Assembly: GCA_036850595.1 (NCBI GenBank) | Contig: CM072159.1 | Span: 27,510,280 to 27,574,279 of the forward strand | Source: Rhyacichthys aspro | Lineage: Eukaryota > Chordata > Actinopteri > Gobiiformes > Rhyacichthyidae | Direction of reading: 5' to 3' | DNA length: 64,000 nucleotides | Notes under the pieces: generated by a model | What the model was told of the DNA's origin: nothing | The model's input: only the letters and a program-made list of their open reading frames with translations | The model's database searches: none | Part shown: one piece after another, positions 1-12,660 of the stretch | Numbering within the stretch: the stretch's first letter is position 1 | Layout: every line of letters begins with the position of its first letter | Made by a program: the position numbers and the translations under genes

Positions 1-56
1 AAAGGTGGAGTGTATTTGGTGACTCCTCACACCCCTCCTGTATAGAGCATGTGGGC

Positions 57-170
57 AGCTATGGTAGCCCTGCAGGGACATTCTGTCGTCTCTGTTGTCC
101 TCTCTGGGCAGCGGTAGAAAGTGATGGTACAAAATGGCTCCTTCCTCATGGATTCTAGTTGATGCTGCTA
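57..170 (+). repeat. Dispersed repeat, copy 1 (GGTAGCCCTGCAGGGACAT family)
   Basis: GCTATGGTAGCCCTGCAGGG and, 20 to 30 bases later, CTCTGGGCAGCGGTAG...AAGTGATG..ACAAA.TGG.TCCTT recur in the same order and orientation at 27704..27925. There about 120 extra bases lie between the two blocks. The family is not recognised. Confidence 0.55.
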
Positions 171-1308
171 TTAGCTACATTACTTCCTATCTTTTAGCTG
201 TGTATGAATGCACTGCAACAATTATGTGCTACTTTGTTTACCTTTTTCTCTTTTTCAAGGTCTGCATTTGCTCAAACATAAAAGGCTCACTTTGTTGCTA
301 TAACTAATTGTGCTTAGAACATTCTTGATGCATTACTCTAATAGTGACATGATAGGTGTGCAGTGTAAAACATCAAAAATGTGCTTTGATTCTGAGCTCT
401 GACCATAAGAAATAGCATGAGTTTCACTACCCACACAGTCCTGTGAGGGTATCTGAGGCTCTTTAAACCTGAATCCTGTCCCACAGTTCCTCAGCAGCAG
501 CAGCGGGGCACTAACCTGACAGCGGGGCACATGGAGGTAACTCGGTTCACAGAACAGGGTAAAGTCAGGGCACTGCGTTGGCACCGGACTTAGCTGTAGT
601 GTGAGAGGATTAGCTTATCACAACAAATACAGAGCTGACATTACTCAATAGCCACAGTATAAATGTACATTACTGCCTCCTGAATGCTGCTTATGTTTAA
701 TGACTGAGAATTGACCTTTGGAGACAAGTGTCAAACGTAACAAACATGTTACAGCTAAGAGCCCTTCTTTAGGCGGCGCTATGTTAGCTCTCTGTTCATA
801 CTGAGGTCTAAATGACGTGCACCAAGACTTAACTGAATTTCCTCTTGGGGATGAATAAACATTAATTGAACTGAATTTAACACCAAAACATAAATAATGG
901 CTCCTAGCCTAATCACACACATGGATATGCTCCAGTGTAGAGAACACTGTAATATGTCCTCCAGGCCAGAAGGGGTGCACTGTGAACCCGCTACAGTCAT
1001 TACACACAAGGAATTCAATTTAATTACAAATAGGCTATACTTTATTCACGGTGCACAGAGGCAGAAAAGTTAGTTCTCCTCCCTCACAGCAAAAGGGCTG
1101 TGAGTTCATCTAAAGCCCTTTTCACACATTGTACCCAGTTGTATTCAGGGCTATTTCAGACTGTTCTTCTGTAAATGAACAGCCAAAATGAAACAGAATC
1201 TTTTAGTTTTTGACAAAAGGCCCAGGGTTAATGTGGGTAGCCTCTGTCAGGTGTACAAAGTGGAGTGACTAACCATCTTTGCCTAATTACATCCAACCAA
1301 ATTGTTTA

Positions 1309-2059
1309 CCGTATTTTCCGGACTATAGAGCGCACCTAAATATAAGCCGCACCCACTAAAATTTAAAAGAAATATATATTTTGTCACATATAAGCCGCAC
1401 CGGACTATAAGCCGCCGATATCCAGGCTGAGAAATAAGATATTTACACAGAAAGATTTTGTAGCATAAGTGTTTATTCATATACCTGAACTGATTGTTTC
1501 CGAACAGTGCCTGTAACACGGCAGTAAAAGTGCTGATCAAACAAAACAGAAAAGTCATTGATGGTTTTATTCATCTTCCTCCTGTGCACTAAAACCAAGT
1601 TGCTTTATTTTTCTTCCTCCTGCGTACTGAAACCACTGAACACCAAACCACTGTCACTTTTTCTTCCTGCGCACTGTTAAAGCGCAACTGCGCAACTATA
1701 AAAGTCGCTTCATTCTCCCGTCACTGAAACCACAAGTCACTATTCATCTTCCTCCTGAGCATTGAAACTACTGAACACCAAACCACTGTCACTTCATTTG
1801 TTTTCCATTATGAGGGGGTGAGGGTGTAAAAATATTACCGTATTTTGCTGTTGTGCGTCTTGGGTTGCATGTGCTAAGAATAAAAACTGGTGCTTTCTTG
1901 TTTGTACTACCGCTGCCTCGTTTGTCTCGTTTTTGCACTTCCTGCTAGAGCGCCCCCCTGAGGGCTGAAGAAAAATTCATAGAAAAGCCGCATCTCTGTA
2001 TAAGCCGCATGGTTCAAAGCGTGGGAAAAAAATAGCGGCTTATAGTCCGGAAAATACGG
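1309..2059. mobile_element. 751-bp inverted-repeat DNA element with TA flanks
   Basis: The ends are CCGTATTTTCCGGACTATA at 1309 and its inverted copy TATAGTCCGGAAAATACGG ending at 2059, a perfect 19-base inverted repeat. Both ends abut TA, as expected of a Tc1/mariner-type target duplication. The subterminal parts repeat TATAAGCCGCA/GCGGCTTATA motifs. The interior (about 1573..1800) repeats TTCTTCCTCCTG..CACTGAAACCAC..ACCAAACCACTGTCACTT. It encodes nothing, so it is non-autonomous. Confidence 0.8.
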
Positions 2060-2729
2060 TAATGTGGTTGTTGTTTTTGATGTAATTGTCATTGTTGTAA
2101 ATTAATTTAAGGCTGTGAGGTGTGAAATTACTTCTGTTGCCTGACAAACCTCTATTCCTTTTTCAGTTAATGAAGTAATACATAATAATATATCTATACA
2201 CTATTATTGCTATTTAAATCTTATGTGGTGTAATGTTACATCAGACAGGGTTTTGTGGCTGCTTCGTAAAAACAAACCTCGGTCAGTTCCTGATAACTTC
2301 TGGGTCACTGTTTGACTGTGTCTCAGTTTGGTCCCTTCAGCAGAACACATGCTGCACATACCTTTAACTTACTGTTTGCAGCTGAAGAGGGTCTTGGTGC
2401 CGGGAAGGAGGCGGAGCAGTGGACACACATGTATTCACATGTACACATAAGTTCAGAATAGCTGTGTGGATTCATGAACATATGTGTTACCAGGGAATAG
2501 CATGCTCTGTTGCACTGCTGGTAACTGAGAAGAGCCAGTCTTCCTTGTAAATGTCAGGGTCACACTAAAATGACATTGAGCTCTAACTGAAAAGTCACAT
2601 ACTGTTTCATCGGAACTGCCTCACGTAGTCTTCAAGGTGCAATGTGCAAAATCGAGGCGACTATGAGGTTCCGCACAGACGCACCACATTTGGACAAACT
2701 GTGCTCTCAGTGAAAGAAAGCAAATACTG

Positions 2730-3018
2730 CAATAACACCCCACTTTAAATAAGAGACTGTTCAACTTATAAAACTTTTAAGAGACATTTGAAACAGTGGA
2801 TACAGTCAAATCAAACTTGTGACCACTTTTAACTTGTCTTTTATTGTTGTGTCTTTTGTGTTTTTTCTATAAATTGTGTGTTATGGGGACTGCTGATGGA
2901 AATGAGCAATTCTGCTACAATTAGGCACATCATTTACAGCTGGGGCAGTTCTTACAGATGCTCATTTATGTGCATTGTCTCTATTAAATACATAAATAAA
3001 TAAATAAATAAATAAAAA
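2730..3018 (+). repeat. Retrotransposon 3' end with TAAA tail
   Basis: The region runs into ATGTGCATTGTCTCTATTAAATACATAAATAAATAAATAAATAAA, ending in (TAAA)n at about 2991..3015, the usual form of a fish LINE 3' terminus. The part before it (GGGGACTGCTGATGGAAATG...) resembles LINE 3' UTRs. No coding capacity remains. Clade uncertain. Confidence 0.45.
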
Positions 3019-6000
3019 AATGTTGAATAATCAATCATATATTTTCAGTAGTGTGTATATATTTGTGGCCTTGGAAAAAAATACATTTAAAACTTCATAG
3101 ACACTAGCGGAAGGCGATATTATCTTTTACTTTCTCTTCCAGTTCATACAGTGACAAACTAAGCCCAAAGCACAGAGACGATACAAACTGGCTCCTAAAC
3201 TCATGTGTTTTTAAAAAGTGAACTCATTATCTGACTATTGGTTTAGATATCTGGACAACTCTATCAAACACAACAATCCTACCAAGGTAAGTATTATTAC
3301 CTTAAGAGACATGGGTCTGAGCTGTCAGGGTTTAATGGTTCACTGCTCTGTTTTGGTGGAAACACATCACTGTCTCTGGGCACAAACCAAGGCCAAAAAG
3401 ACATGTTTTTCCCAGTGTGGTGTGGAAACTGAAGTCACCTCAGCTCAAGTTTAACCATCTTTGGAACGAACTACAACTTTCTTCATCGAGCCAGTGTTCT
3501 TCAACCAACTTTGAGGCTGAATGTGAATAAAGGAAAGTCCTGAGAAAAGCAAGAGGGGAAGTAACTGCAACTGTGTTTTGAAAGACATCACATGAGCTGG
3601 ATAAAACACACAGGAACCATGTATCTATATCAAAGCTGCATTACCCAAAAATGTCTTCCTTCTTTGATTAATTCATGTGACTAATTCAACTAAAACACTC
3701 AAAGCAGAGCAGTATAGAGGCCTCAGCTAAAGGTGCTCACAGTTTATCAAATTTATCAATCATTTTTCTGAGGAGTATAAATACACTCATGTCTTTTTAT
3801 GAGTCAACTATTCTTCGAAATAACTCTCTATGTTTGGCAGGTAAACACTTTGATGCGAGTGGAATTTGGCGGCGCAGTGTCACACCTGATGATGGATTGA
3901 TTTTGAATGTCTATGTCAAACAGCACTGATGTATTAAAGCTGACTCACAAAAGAGACGCAGTGAGAAACTCAGTCACATTATGCAACGACATATTACACA
4001 TACTGTATTATGAAAATCTGGTTTATTGTTTCAGCGTCGGTTCGTTGTGTTTGCCATAAATAACTTTTGTGTCTAGGTTTTTCACAGTTAAAGCTTCATT
4101 AAACACTTTCAGATTTGTGCAGGAGGAAAGGGAACCTCACACAGTGCAGTTTTTGGTTAATACAATTATAATGCTACACAGGGAAACATGAATGGGCTAA
4201 TTTAATCGGTGGTCCACCTGGTAAAGTGCAGACCAAATATGTGAGTGACCCAGGTTCCTGTCTATCAACACTGTGTCTATCAGTAAAGACCGAAGAACTA
4301 CTGATATTTAATGTAGGCTGTAGAGGCAATGTAGAAAAGCCTTATAATCTAACACTGTCCATGCCACAGACCGCCTTGGCTTTGTCTTTATTACATTTTT
4401 TACATTAATTGTTGTATTTATATTGAATGACAATAAAATGTTCAGTTACAGTTGTCATTAGCATTTGTCTTTGGACTAACCCGACCTGCTCCGAGCCAGA
4501 ATCCCTTCCCTTTTCATCATGATCCTATCTGTCTTACTGTGATGCTGGTTTTTGACTTCCTCTCTGCACTTTCTCAGTACAATACCGTCTGTGTTTGTAT
4601 CTGTCCTGATTGCAGCTGTGTACGCTCTGTTGTCCCTAGGTTGCTATTTTTTTCTAAGTTGAGTTTTTCCTCACTGATGTAACATTGGGCTATGCAAAAA
4701 ATCAATACCTGGTCTTTGCTTGTTGTTGCTGGGAAGTGATAGTGTTCAACATAGTTTTACAGCTGAGCAAAGAAAATCAGTACAACATCATGTATTTACA
4801 CAAGAGGACGTCTGCTTTGAGTCTGGACACAGTTCTGCAAATATATGATACTCTGTGTTTGACATGAGCTGCATCCATCATGAGTGCTCTGCTCTGACCT
4901 GTTTTCACTCAGGTGTAAAGTCCCACTGAGGCCCGTTCGTGAGACGGAGCCTTCAGACTGACCTCAAAAGGCCTCTCTATCCTTGTCACACTTTTACTGT
5001 ACTTGGACCAGCCGCACACTCTGCTCAAAGAACAACAGAACCATTATTCAACAGTGAAACCCTTTTTGTAATTCACCAAAATGGACAGTGTAAAGTGTTG
5101 TATTGTACAGTTGAACGAAGTGAAACACACCTATTCTGTGTAACTCCGTCAAAATAACACTCTTTGCATTTGGATTGAAAGTGTAGGATGTTTTTGACTT
5201 AAATTATTTCTATGTGACCTATTTAAACTAGATTTGTTAGACAATGATACTGTGTGTCCCTTCAGGGCTACCATAGGCACTCACACTGTAGAAATGCAAT
5301 TCAAAAACATAATATACCTTGACTTTATTGTAATTTAAACCTTCAAAAACTGCAGTTAGTGCCATTTATTTATTTTGACACTTTTCTGCATCTATACAAC
5401 CCCAGAACTTTTTATATTAAATTGTACAAGCTCCTCAGGGCGCCATTTTGTTTGTTTGTATGTATGTGAAGTACGGCCCTTCACTAAACATAATTTACAG
5501 AGAAATTATAGGACCACACATTTGACGATGAAGTAGATCAGTGTTTTCAATGTTTAAAAGCTACATTTACAGGACTACACGCTTTAGCCTCTTTGTCATT
5601 TCTCTTGTCTGCTTCTCCAAACTGGCTCCTATCTACTGTAGGGAATAAATAAAGTGACTAGATTTATACACTATTTATGCCGTACACGTGGATAGCACCT
5701 AGATTAAAAATGTATTTAGTTTATACTTATGTAATGTTTGAATGAATCCTCTGGAAATATCAGTCCTACAGCTGCAGGTTATCCCACGGAGCCTGAAGGC
5801 AACAGTCTGGCCTCATTACATAACACCACATGAAGCCAGTGATACCTGTTATGACCGATTTGGGCTGCTCTTATGGCTTTAGTGTGTTTTTGTTGTGTCT
5901 GTTAAATTTACTTTACAAGGGCAAGGCATTAGGGTAACATTTTGAAATGAGTTTATGTTTCGGGGGCAGAGAGAAAGTGAACTTATAGGTCTCCAGGTGT

Positions 6001-6561
6001 TGTTGCAGACTTATGTAACTTTATGGCCTTTATTTAAAATGGTTTCCTATATTTTATAAAATTAATTCTGTTAAATCTGAAGTAAATAAAAACACCTTCC
6101 ATTTTTTTCCATTTTGCTTTTCTCTGTTGCACTGTTTCTGTATTTAAGCAGCCGTATCCAGTGCCAGAATAGAGATGCTGCAGCCATTGATTCAGTGTTG
6201 ACGTGTAGACCAACAGCCAATGGGAGCGTCCCTTATAACGCACCCTTATTTGAGCATGGGATTGGTCAAATGTGGTTTTCATCTATCAAAGTCCCTGATA
6301 AAAAATCCTAGATGACATCTTTAAGGTCTTGACTGTTAGCTTCCATGAGTTATTAGTGCTCCTGACCCTGATGGCGACATTATCTTCAAATGTCTCGAAA
6401 ACACAGTCAAAACAGATGTATTCTATTAAACAACCGCGTTAGTCACTATGACCTCAATTTACTGGAAGTACACAACTGGAATCTAGAAAAGTGGGGCATC
6501 ATGGACTCTCGGTGGAAAGTCACGGATACTCTTAAGGTGTCTTTGCTATTTTCTATTTGTA
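3019..6561. other. Intergenic, no feature seen
   Basis: AT-rich unique-looking DNA with only short chance frames (up to 82 codons) that carry no recognisable motif and no supporting splice or promoter pattern. Confidence 0.6.
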
Positions 6562-6821
6562 CTTAAAGCCATTCTATGTAACTTTCTGTGCGACTGTGAG
6601 AAGTTTAAGACAGAAAGTTAGGAAGAAAGAACATATCTTCTGAAGCAGAGTCATTTTAGTGTATTTTGTACAAATACACCTCTGCTAGGGTCCAGTGTAT
6701 CGGCCTATTTTCTTTTCTATTTTTATTATATGCGTAGTGTGATGTGGCTGTCGTGTCAAAGAAGATTCAAAATTATTTTAAGTATATATATTTTTGGCCT
6801 ACGTTATGCAGGGTGGCTTTA
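6562..6821. mobile_element. Short inverted-repeat element (TTAAAGCCA family)
   Basis: It starts CTTAAAGCCATTCTATGTAA and ends GTGGCTTTAA, so the ends are imperfect inverted repeats. The same ends are seen at 9891..10047 and, as one end only, near 18702. It has no coding capacity. Confidence 0.45.
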
Positions 6822-8572
6822 ACCTTTATGAAGAGAATAAAACATGTTCAAGGCAAATCTTTTCTGAAGGAGCTCGCTGCCCCAGACGTTATCAGAGTCA
6901 CAGTGTACTTCTTCAAAACCGGTGGTGATTTGAAGGTTGCCGTTTGCCACAGAAACAAATACTGCTCACTCCCTCAAACATAAAAGACTTTCATAGGTCA
7001 CAGGTAGAAACATTATCATTTTAAAAAGACAGGTTTCCTCTGTTCTTGGGCTTTGTGTGTTGAACTCATCTGCACATTTTTAAGAATCCGCCGTCACAGA
7101 GTCGTTATATGAGGCACATGAACTTTATTTTTGAATTGACAGCTCTCTGAAGCCATAGGTTAATTTCTTTGTCTCAAACATAACATTTAGAGGTGCTTCT
7201 ACTCTTCTCTGTTACATAACCAGCACTGACTCAACTTCTCTGGGCCCTGAGCTCACCCAGTCTGACGAAAACCTCCGAACGTCTCATGGGGTGTCTTTGT
7301 ATCTATTAATATACAACTTTCATTTTAGCCGAGCCTCAAAACACAACATAATATAATATAAATTCCCTTGTGCTGCTTCCTATCTCTTTTGTTTGTCTCA
7401 TATTTCCATGTATATCAGTGACCTTTATCATGTTTATCTCTTTATTACTCAGAAAACTTGATGTGAGCACAGACTGTAAGAAGCTCCATAATTTAACTTC
7501 GAGGCACAACTCTGCAAATACTAATACAGCATTTCTGATGCTAAGCCAAAGGGTTTATGCATTCTTTCCACAAACATACATAACCGCATAATGCCGAAAG
7601 AGTCCGATTTGCTCTGAAAGATTAACTCTTCGACACTTTTGCTGTGAAGGTTTGGTCTGCAAATGCTACACACAGTCTGGGCTGGGAGCGTTTACCCTAA
7701 AAATGTTCCAAATACTATAAATTGTAATGTCAGTCTAGTAAAATCTCACAGTTATTACAGGTGGGTCTACTGTCAGTGAATGCACCACAGCTGTCAAATG
7801 TCAATATGAAGAACAGCAACTCTGGTGTGTATTACTATTGACAGGAGAGACAAAAGTCGACATAAAGAGTGTTTTGGAGGACAGCTGCTGTGACAGACGC
7901 CATTTTGTGATATTAAGAAATGTCTTTGAAGAGTCGACTAATTGATGAGGCTTGGATAGAGACAAAGTATAAAAACCAGAACGATTGTGTCCAACTCTAA
8001 CTCGGCTAGTGACCACTCCAGAACAGGAAATGTTACAGGAAACAATTCATATCTCTTTATCTTACATTTATAGGCCTTATTAAGCCATAAAAACCTTTAC
8101 ATATCTTACTGCGTTAGTGACTCTGGAGTGTAGTAGCTTCAAGTTAAAGTGCTGGACAGAGCTAATAGTTAAAGCCTGCAGGTTTTTGTGATCTGTCTCT
8201 TTTGAGCATGTTATGAGTCAGTGAGGTTTTGTAAAGCTCAGTTTCTGTCGAATTAAAGAGCTCAAGTCTGAAAGTTTGATACCGACACTGGCCTTGTTCA
8301 TGTCTCACTTGCTTTTTCCTCCCAATATGACTCATAGAACGTGCTGAGCCATTCATATTTATGATTTATTAGGCATTAATCTGTTTCATCATCCAGCCCT
8401 AAGTCAAATCAAATGTTTTATTTAGTAAATGAATTTAATTTATATTTTAATTTGTTTAAGTGTTAGATGTATAGAACATTTTTTAAATCGTCACAAAAAA
8501 ATGCATTTCCAAGAACTGCTCAGAAGTGAAAAAACCTAGATTATAGGATTAGAAATGTATTACTGAAATAGC

Positions 8573-8690
8573 TCTGCGACTAACTGGGTCCAGGGTGTAC
8601 TCTGCCTCAGGCCCAAAGCTGCTGGGATAGGCTCCTGTCACTCACGAACCCCAACGAGACTAAACAGAAGAAGATCAATGAAGGAATTAC
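8573..8690 (+). repeat. LINE (L2/CR1-like) 3' tail fragment
   Basis: It contains CCAGGGTGTACTCTGCCTCA, then AAGCTGCTGGGATAGGCTCC, and ends with AAGAAGATCAATGAA. This is the widespread teleost LINE/SINE tail (GGGTGTACCCCGCCT...GCTGGGATAGGCTCCAG). A related copy lies inverted at 9597..9680 and a shorter one at 45190..45262. Confidence 0.6.
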
Positions 8691-9329
8691 GGAAACATTA
8701 CCTGATGACGACTGAATATCTTGCCATAAGACGTAGAATAACACTCATTTCTATGTATTTTCAGAACCTGTTGGTCTGTTGCTGTTTTGTTTTAAAGATA
8801 TCTAATTAACTGTTTCCAAAAAACAGTCTGTAACATGTGAAGGTCAGATAAAGTCCAGTTTGTGTTTAACATGACACAGCAGTTCTTTCTCCTCAGTGTT
8901 CCTTTCACTCGGAGGTACTGGTTACTGAGACCTGCTGCTGGGACACAATAATCTTTACTGAACACACCCTGTGATCAGCCGTGACACATCAAACCACATA
9001 AACACAAAACGTACCAACGCTGCTCATTTAGGTTCTTTTTATAAACCACTTACACTGATTTCAGGAGAAGCAGTGCCGGGCGTGTTTCTGCTGAAGAGGC
9101 CAAGATGATTATCACATGTTGTGTTTGGATTCAACAGTGAGGCCTGGACATGTGACACAGAGACAAGGTGAGACAAAGTCAGGTAAACACTCAAGAGGCT
9201 TGTTTTTACGCAGCGCAGGATGGAGTCATCTTTGTAAACAGTGTTAAACTGAAGGAATAATCACACTGTAATGTCCCATCTTCTGATCGGGTTCAATGCA
9301 ATGTAAGAAGTGAATTGTTTTATTTAAGG

Positions 9330-9478
9330 TTATTTTTTGGCACTTTTATTTAACAGTAGACAGTAGAGAGAGAGAAAACAGGACAAGAGAGAAGGGAATG
9401 ACACTGGGCAAAGGACCCGAGCTGGAATCAAACCCGGGTCTCCTGAGCATATAACTCCACTCAGCGCCCGAAGGTTTT
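9330..9478 (-). repeat. tRNA-derived SINE fragment
   Basis: On the minus strand there is an A-box-like GGCGCTGAGTGG (9457..9469) and a B box GGTTTGATTCC (9423..9433), 10 of 11 matching GGTTCGANTCC. They are followed by a GGGTCCTTTGCCCAGTGTCA body. The order and spacing of the boxes are those of a tRNA-derived SINE promoter. It is not a tRNA gene: no acceptor stem closes. Confidence 0.6.
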
Positions 9479-9596
9479 AATCCACAAAGCAAGAGCCATA
9501 AGACGACTATATTTAAAGTCACAAAACATCACATTTAGCATAACTTACTCCTAAAATATCAAACATTCATTCATCTAAACAAATTAACATCTAAAC

Positions 9597-9680
9597 ATTT
9601 TCTTCTTTTTGGTCCCGTTGGGGGTCGTGGGTGGATGGACCCTTTCCCAGAAGTTTTGGGCCTGAGGCGGGGCACAGTTA
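9597..9680 (-). repeat. LINE (L2/CR1-like) tail fragment, inverted copy
   Basis: The reverse complement reads GCCTCAGGCCCAAAACTTCT, then GGGAAAGG.TCC, CCCACGACCCCCAACGGGAC and AAAAAGAAGAA. It matches 8573..8690 block by block in the opposite orientation. Confidence 0.55.
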
Positions 9681-9838
9681 GCTGCAGCAAGACATTAACA
9701 AAGACAGTGCTATTTTGTCTGTACTCTTGTTTTTTCATTTACAAGTATGGACTCTCTGTCCCTGCAGGGTTGGCCATAAATCACTGTTAAACCGATGCCA
9801 CTCAATATTTATAAATATGTATTGTCTTCATTTACTCA

Positions 9839-10062
9839 GGCAGAGGTTCTCAAACTGCGGTACAAGGACCACTGATGGTACTTTGTTTTTCTTAAAGCCA
9901 CCATGTGTAACTTTTAGACACAAAATCTATATTCTCCTGATCATTTAATGGTTCTTAGACATGAGATCCGTAGAATCAGGCCTATCTCTCTGACACAGTA
10001 CCCTCAGCTGGACAGAAACCTCCAACATGAATTAGTGTGGCTTTAAGTGGTACAGAGTCTTT
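9839..10062. mobile_element. hAT-like fragment interrupted by an inverted-repeat element
   Basis: GAGGTTCTCAAACTGCGGTA..GGACCACTGATGGTAC (from 9842) is the usual start of a teleost hAT-type repeat, and AGTGGTACAGAG resumes near 10045. Between them lies a 157-bp element, 9891..10047, with ends CTTAAAGCCAC and GTGGCTTTAAG. The second element appears to have jumped into the first. Confidence 0.5.
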
Positions 10063-10240
10063 AGGATTTATTTTAAAAACTGAAATTAAAAAATACAATT
10101 AGGAAAAGGTTCATTTGTGTATGATTATTATCGTGAAGTTAAGCTTTATTCCTGGATGAACCCTGGGCCTAGTTCTAGTTTAGACCTTTTTTAAGCTTGT
10201 AAATGCAGAACAGATGGAAACATGTTTTTCGGTGGAAGTT

Positions 10241-10461
10241 CAGTGAAACAGTAAATCATTATTGACCTATGCTAAAGTTACTGTATGTCTTTTATTGCTA
10301 ACACAAGTTGTTTTTCCAGTGAAACAGTAAATCATACCAGGCCTATGTTTAACTTAATGTATGCATTTTACTGCTAAAACAAGAAGTTGCTTTTCCAGTG
10401 AAACAGTGAACCATTACTGACCTGTGTTAACATTACTGTATGTATTTTACTGCTAATACTC
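10241..10461 (+). repeat. Three-copy tandem repeat, unit 76-79 bp
   Basis: CAGTGAAACAGT.AA.CAT begins at 10241, 10317 and 10396. Each is followed by ..GACCTATG.TAA..TTA.TGTATG..TTTTA.TGCTAA.AC. The first two units also share the AAGTTG.TTTTC joint. No coding potential. Confidence 0.75.
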
Positions 10462-11639
10462 TTCTATATAATCCTATACTATGAGCTGCTTTATAAAACA
10501 AAAGACTTGAAATTCCTAATGTTACCTTTTTAGCATAGACAGTATAAAAACAGCAATAAAGATTAACACAAATATTATCTTACATCAGTTATTATATATT
10601 CATTTGCCATTCATTACCAAAGTCTTGTCAGAAAGTATCCTAGAAATCCATTATTAATTTTTGCATGTTCACGTACACCAGAGTCACATTATTAACGGCG
10701 GCTGGTCCAACAATATTAATTTAATTTGTTTTTTGGTTTTCACTTGAATAATGAGGTGCATCACCAAACACACCCCTGACATTGTGTGTGTGCAGTAGAC
10801 GTCCTTTACTCACACCGTTGCCTCATTAGCTCAGCTTTAGCTGGACTTACACAACACATTGATTTTTCCTAATGATCTAAAGTGTTTCCTGATTGTGCCG
10901 AGTCATGCCAGGTTTGCAGAGGTTAAGTGTCTGTTCACCTGAGTCGGACATTTTACTGAGAAACGGCGCTGGACCTGGCTGCAGCTGCACAAACACAGCC
11001 CACAGGCACAGACAGTAGTTATTCAGCATTAACCTCTTGAAGCGAAGGGTCGCACGGTTTTAATAAAGTACAGTTGGAGGTCAGTGGATTTACATTATGA
11101 ATCCTGGACTGGCTCTGTCTGGGTCTCTCTCTGACCCTATATTTACAATAACTTAAATATTTGCCTTTAGCTGTATAGCTCTGTAAGAAAAACACTTTAT
11201 GAGATGGATTTAGTAACATGAAAGGATACAGTACATTGTTGTATAGTGCCAGTGTTGTCTTAGTGTCAAAGGTTTATAAAGGCACCCATCCAAACAGAAA
11301 CATTAAAAGAACAAAGAATGATAAATATTGTATTATTTGGAACTGTCTCAGCTTTTAGTTAGAGTTAGTTAGAGTTAGCATCTTAGGGCTCATGCTTTGG
11401 TAATTAAAAACATAGCTTTCACATTCAGCTTTACATTACACATGAGCAAACTTGTGATTTTACCTGAAAAGGTAAAACTAGATTCTTAAAAAAGTTTATA
11501 CCATTGGTTTTGCGGAATGAGCCATGAACCATTCACATGAACCATTCACTTAAAACTACAAGCCCCTCACTTCACTGTACCAAGAGAAAGACAGTGTTTG
11601 GTCATTAAAAGGGAAATATATCTTTGTCTAATTCAAGGT

Positions 11640-11960
11640 GCTGGAGAATAGAAAGTCCAACCTTGGATTCAGAAGGAACAATACGTTTTTTACGGTTTTT
11701 GTCCCAGTTGTGGACAGGACCAGCGCTATTCCCACTGTAGGGTGCTGGATCTGGAAAAGGCGTTTGACCGTGTCCCTTGTGACTCTTGAGGGGGCCTCTT
11801 CTAAGGACTTCACATTTTACAAAACATGTCCCAGTTTGACCAAAAGTGTAGCTTCCACAGAAAAATCTGGGAGAAACTGTAGAAGTATTGCCAAACTCAC
11901 TGTTTGTTTTCAATTAAACTGTTTGTGTCTCCACTCATGGACTTCACTAGAAAGACCGCC
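11640..11960 (+). pseudogene. Decayed LINE reverse transcriptase fragment
   Basis: At 11742..11789 one frame reads VLDLEKAFDRVPCDS and then stops. LEKAFDRVP is the catalytic block A region of non-LTR reverse transcriptases. The part just before (LGFRRNNT...) in another frame matches the GF.R....LDQL region that normally precedes it. Frames shift and stops are present, so this is a dead fragment. The LINE clade is not determined. Confidence 0.6.
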
Positions 11961-12529
11961 CTTTAAAGGTAAATGACATGTTTTGGCTCGAAGCTGTTGT
12001 TTTTTATCTAAAGTTGAAAATAGTTCATTGAACTGTAGAGATACACTGACCCAAGACAAAGGGTCATGTTCACAGTTTAGTCTAAATACTACACCTATTT
12101 TATGACTGCACCAGATAATAAAGTGTTATCTGGGTTGTGTTTATCCATGAGAGTTTGTGTTATTTCCTAAGATTACAACACAGAGTAACCCTTTGGCCTG
12201 AACCAAGCGTTCTATTGGGAAACTTCCCAGTTATCGTTGTTTGACATGGCCCTGTTTCTTTTGTAAACCCTATATGTCACAAATACTTAACACTAAACTC
12301 TTATCTTATCCACCGGAAGTCAAGTCAAGCGTATTTTATATTTACAGCTCACATCACAGATAGACAGGTGTTACTTTACAGCGGCTGTGATGACGAGCTG
12401 TAGTCGATGTGAATAAAGAACACCAAAGGTACATATTAGACATGTTGGGAAATTTATCTTGAAAAAGGCTGTTTTTTGCTGCTCCCTTCAGAGGTCGGCT
12501 CATCAAAGTGACTCATGTTTATTTTGGTG

Positions 12530-12660
12530 TAGATTTTTACCCCGGATGCCCTTCCTGGGGCAACCCTCTGCATTTAGCTGGGCTTGGGACCGGCACAAGG
12601 GAATGACCCATTGTGGCTGGAGCTGCTCCTGTGGGCATTCGAACCTTTAATCTCCAACAG
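12530..12660 (+). repeat. Teleost dispersed repeat (CGGATGCCCTTCCTG family)
   Basis: CCCCGGATGCCCTTCCTGGG, CAACCCTCTGCATTTA..TGGGCTTGGGACCGGCAC and ATTCGAACC follow the order of a repeat very common in fish genomes (CCCTTCCTGACGCAACCCTC..ATTTATCCGGGCTTGGGACCGGCAC). The short frame over it is repeat-derived. Confidence 0.65.

Noticed and set aside
9423..9469. Possible tRNA gene (A and B boxes)
   Set aside because: Only the internal promoter boxes remain; no cloverleaf stems or acceptor close, and a SINE body follows.
11605..11976. 102- and 112-codon frames on opposite strands
   Set aside because: Both lie on a decayed LINE reverse-transcriptase fragment; the catalytic motif is in a third frame that stops.
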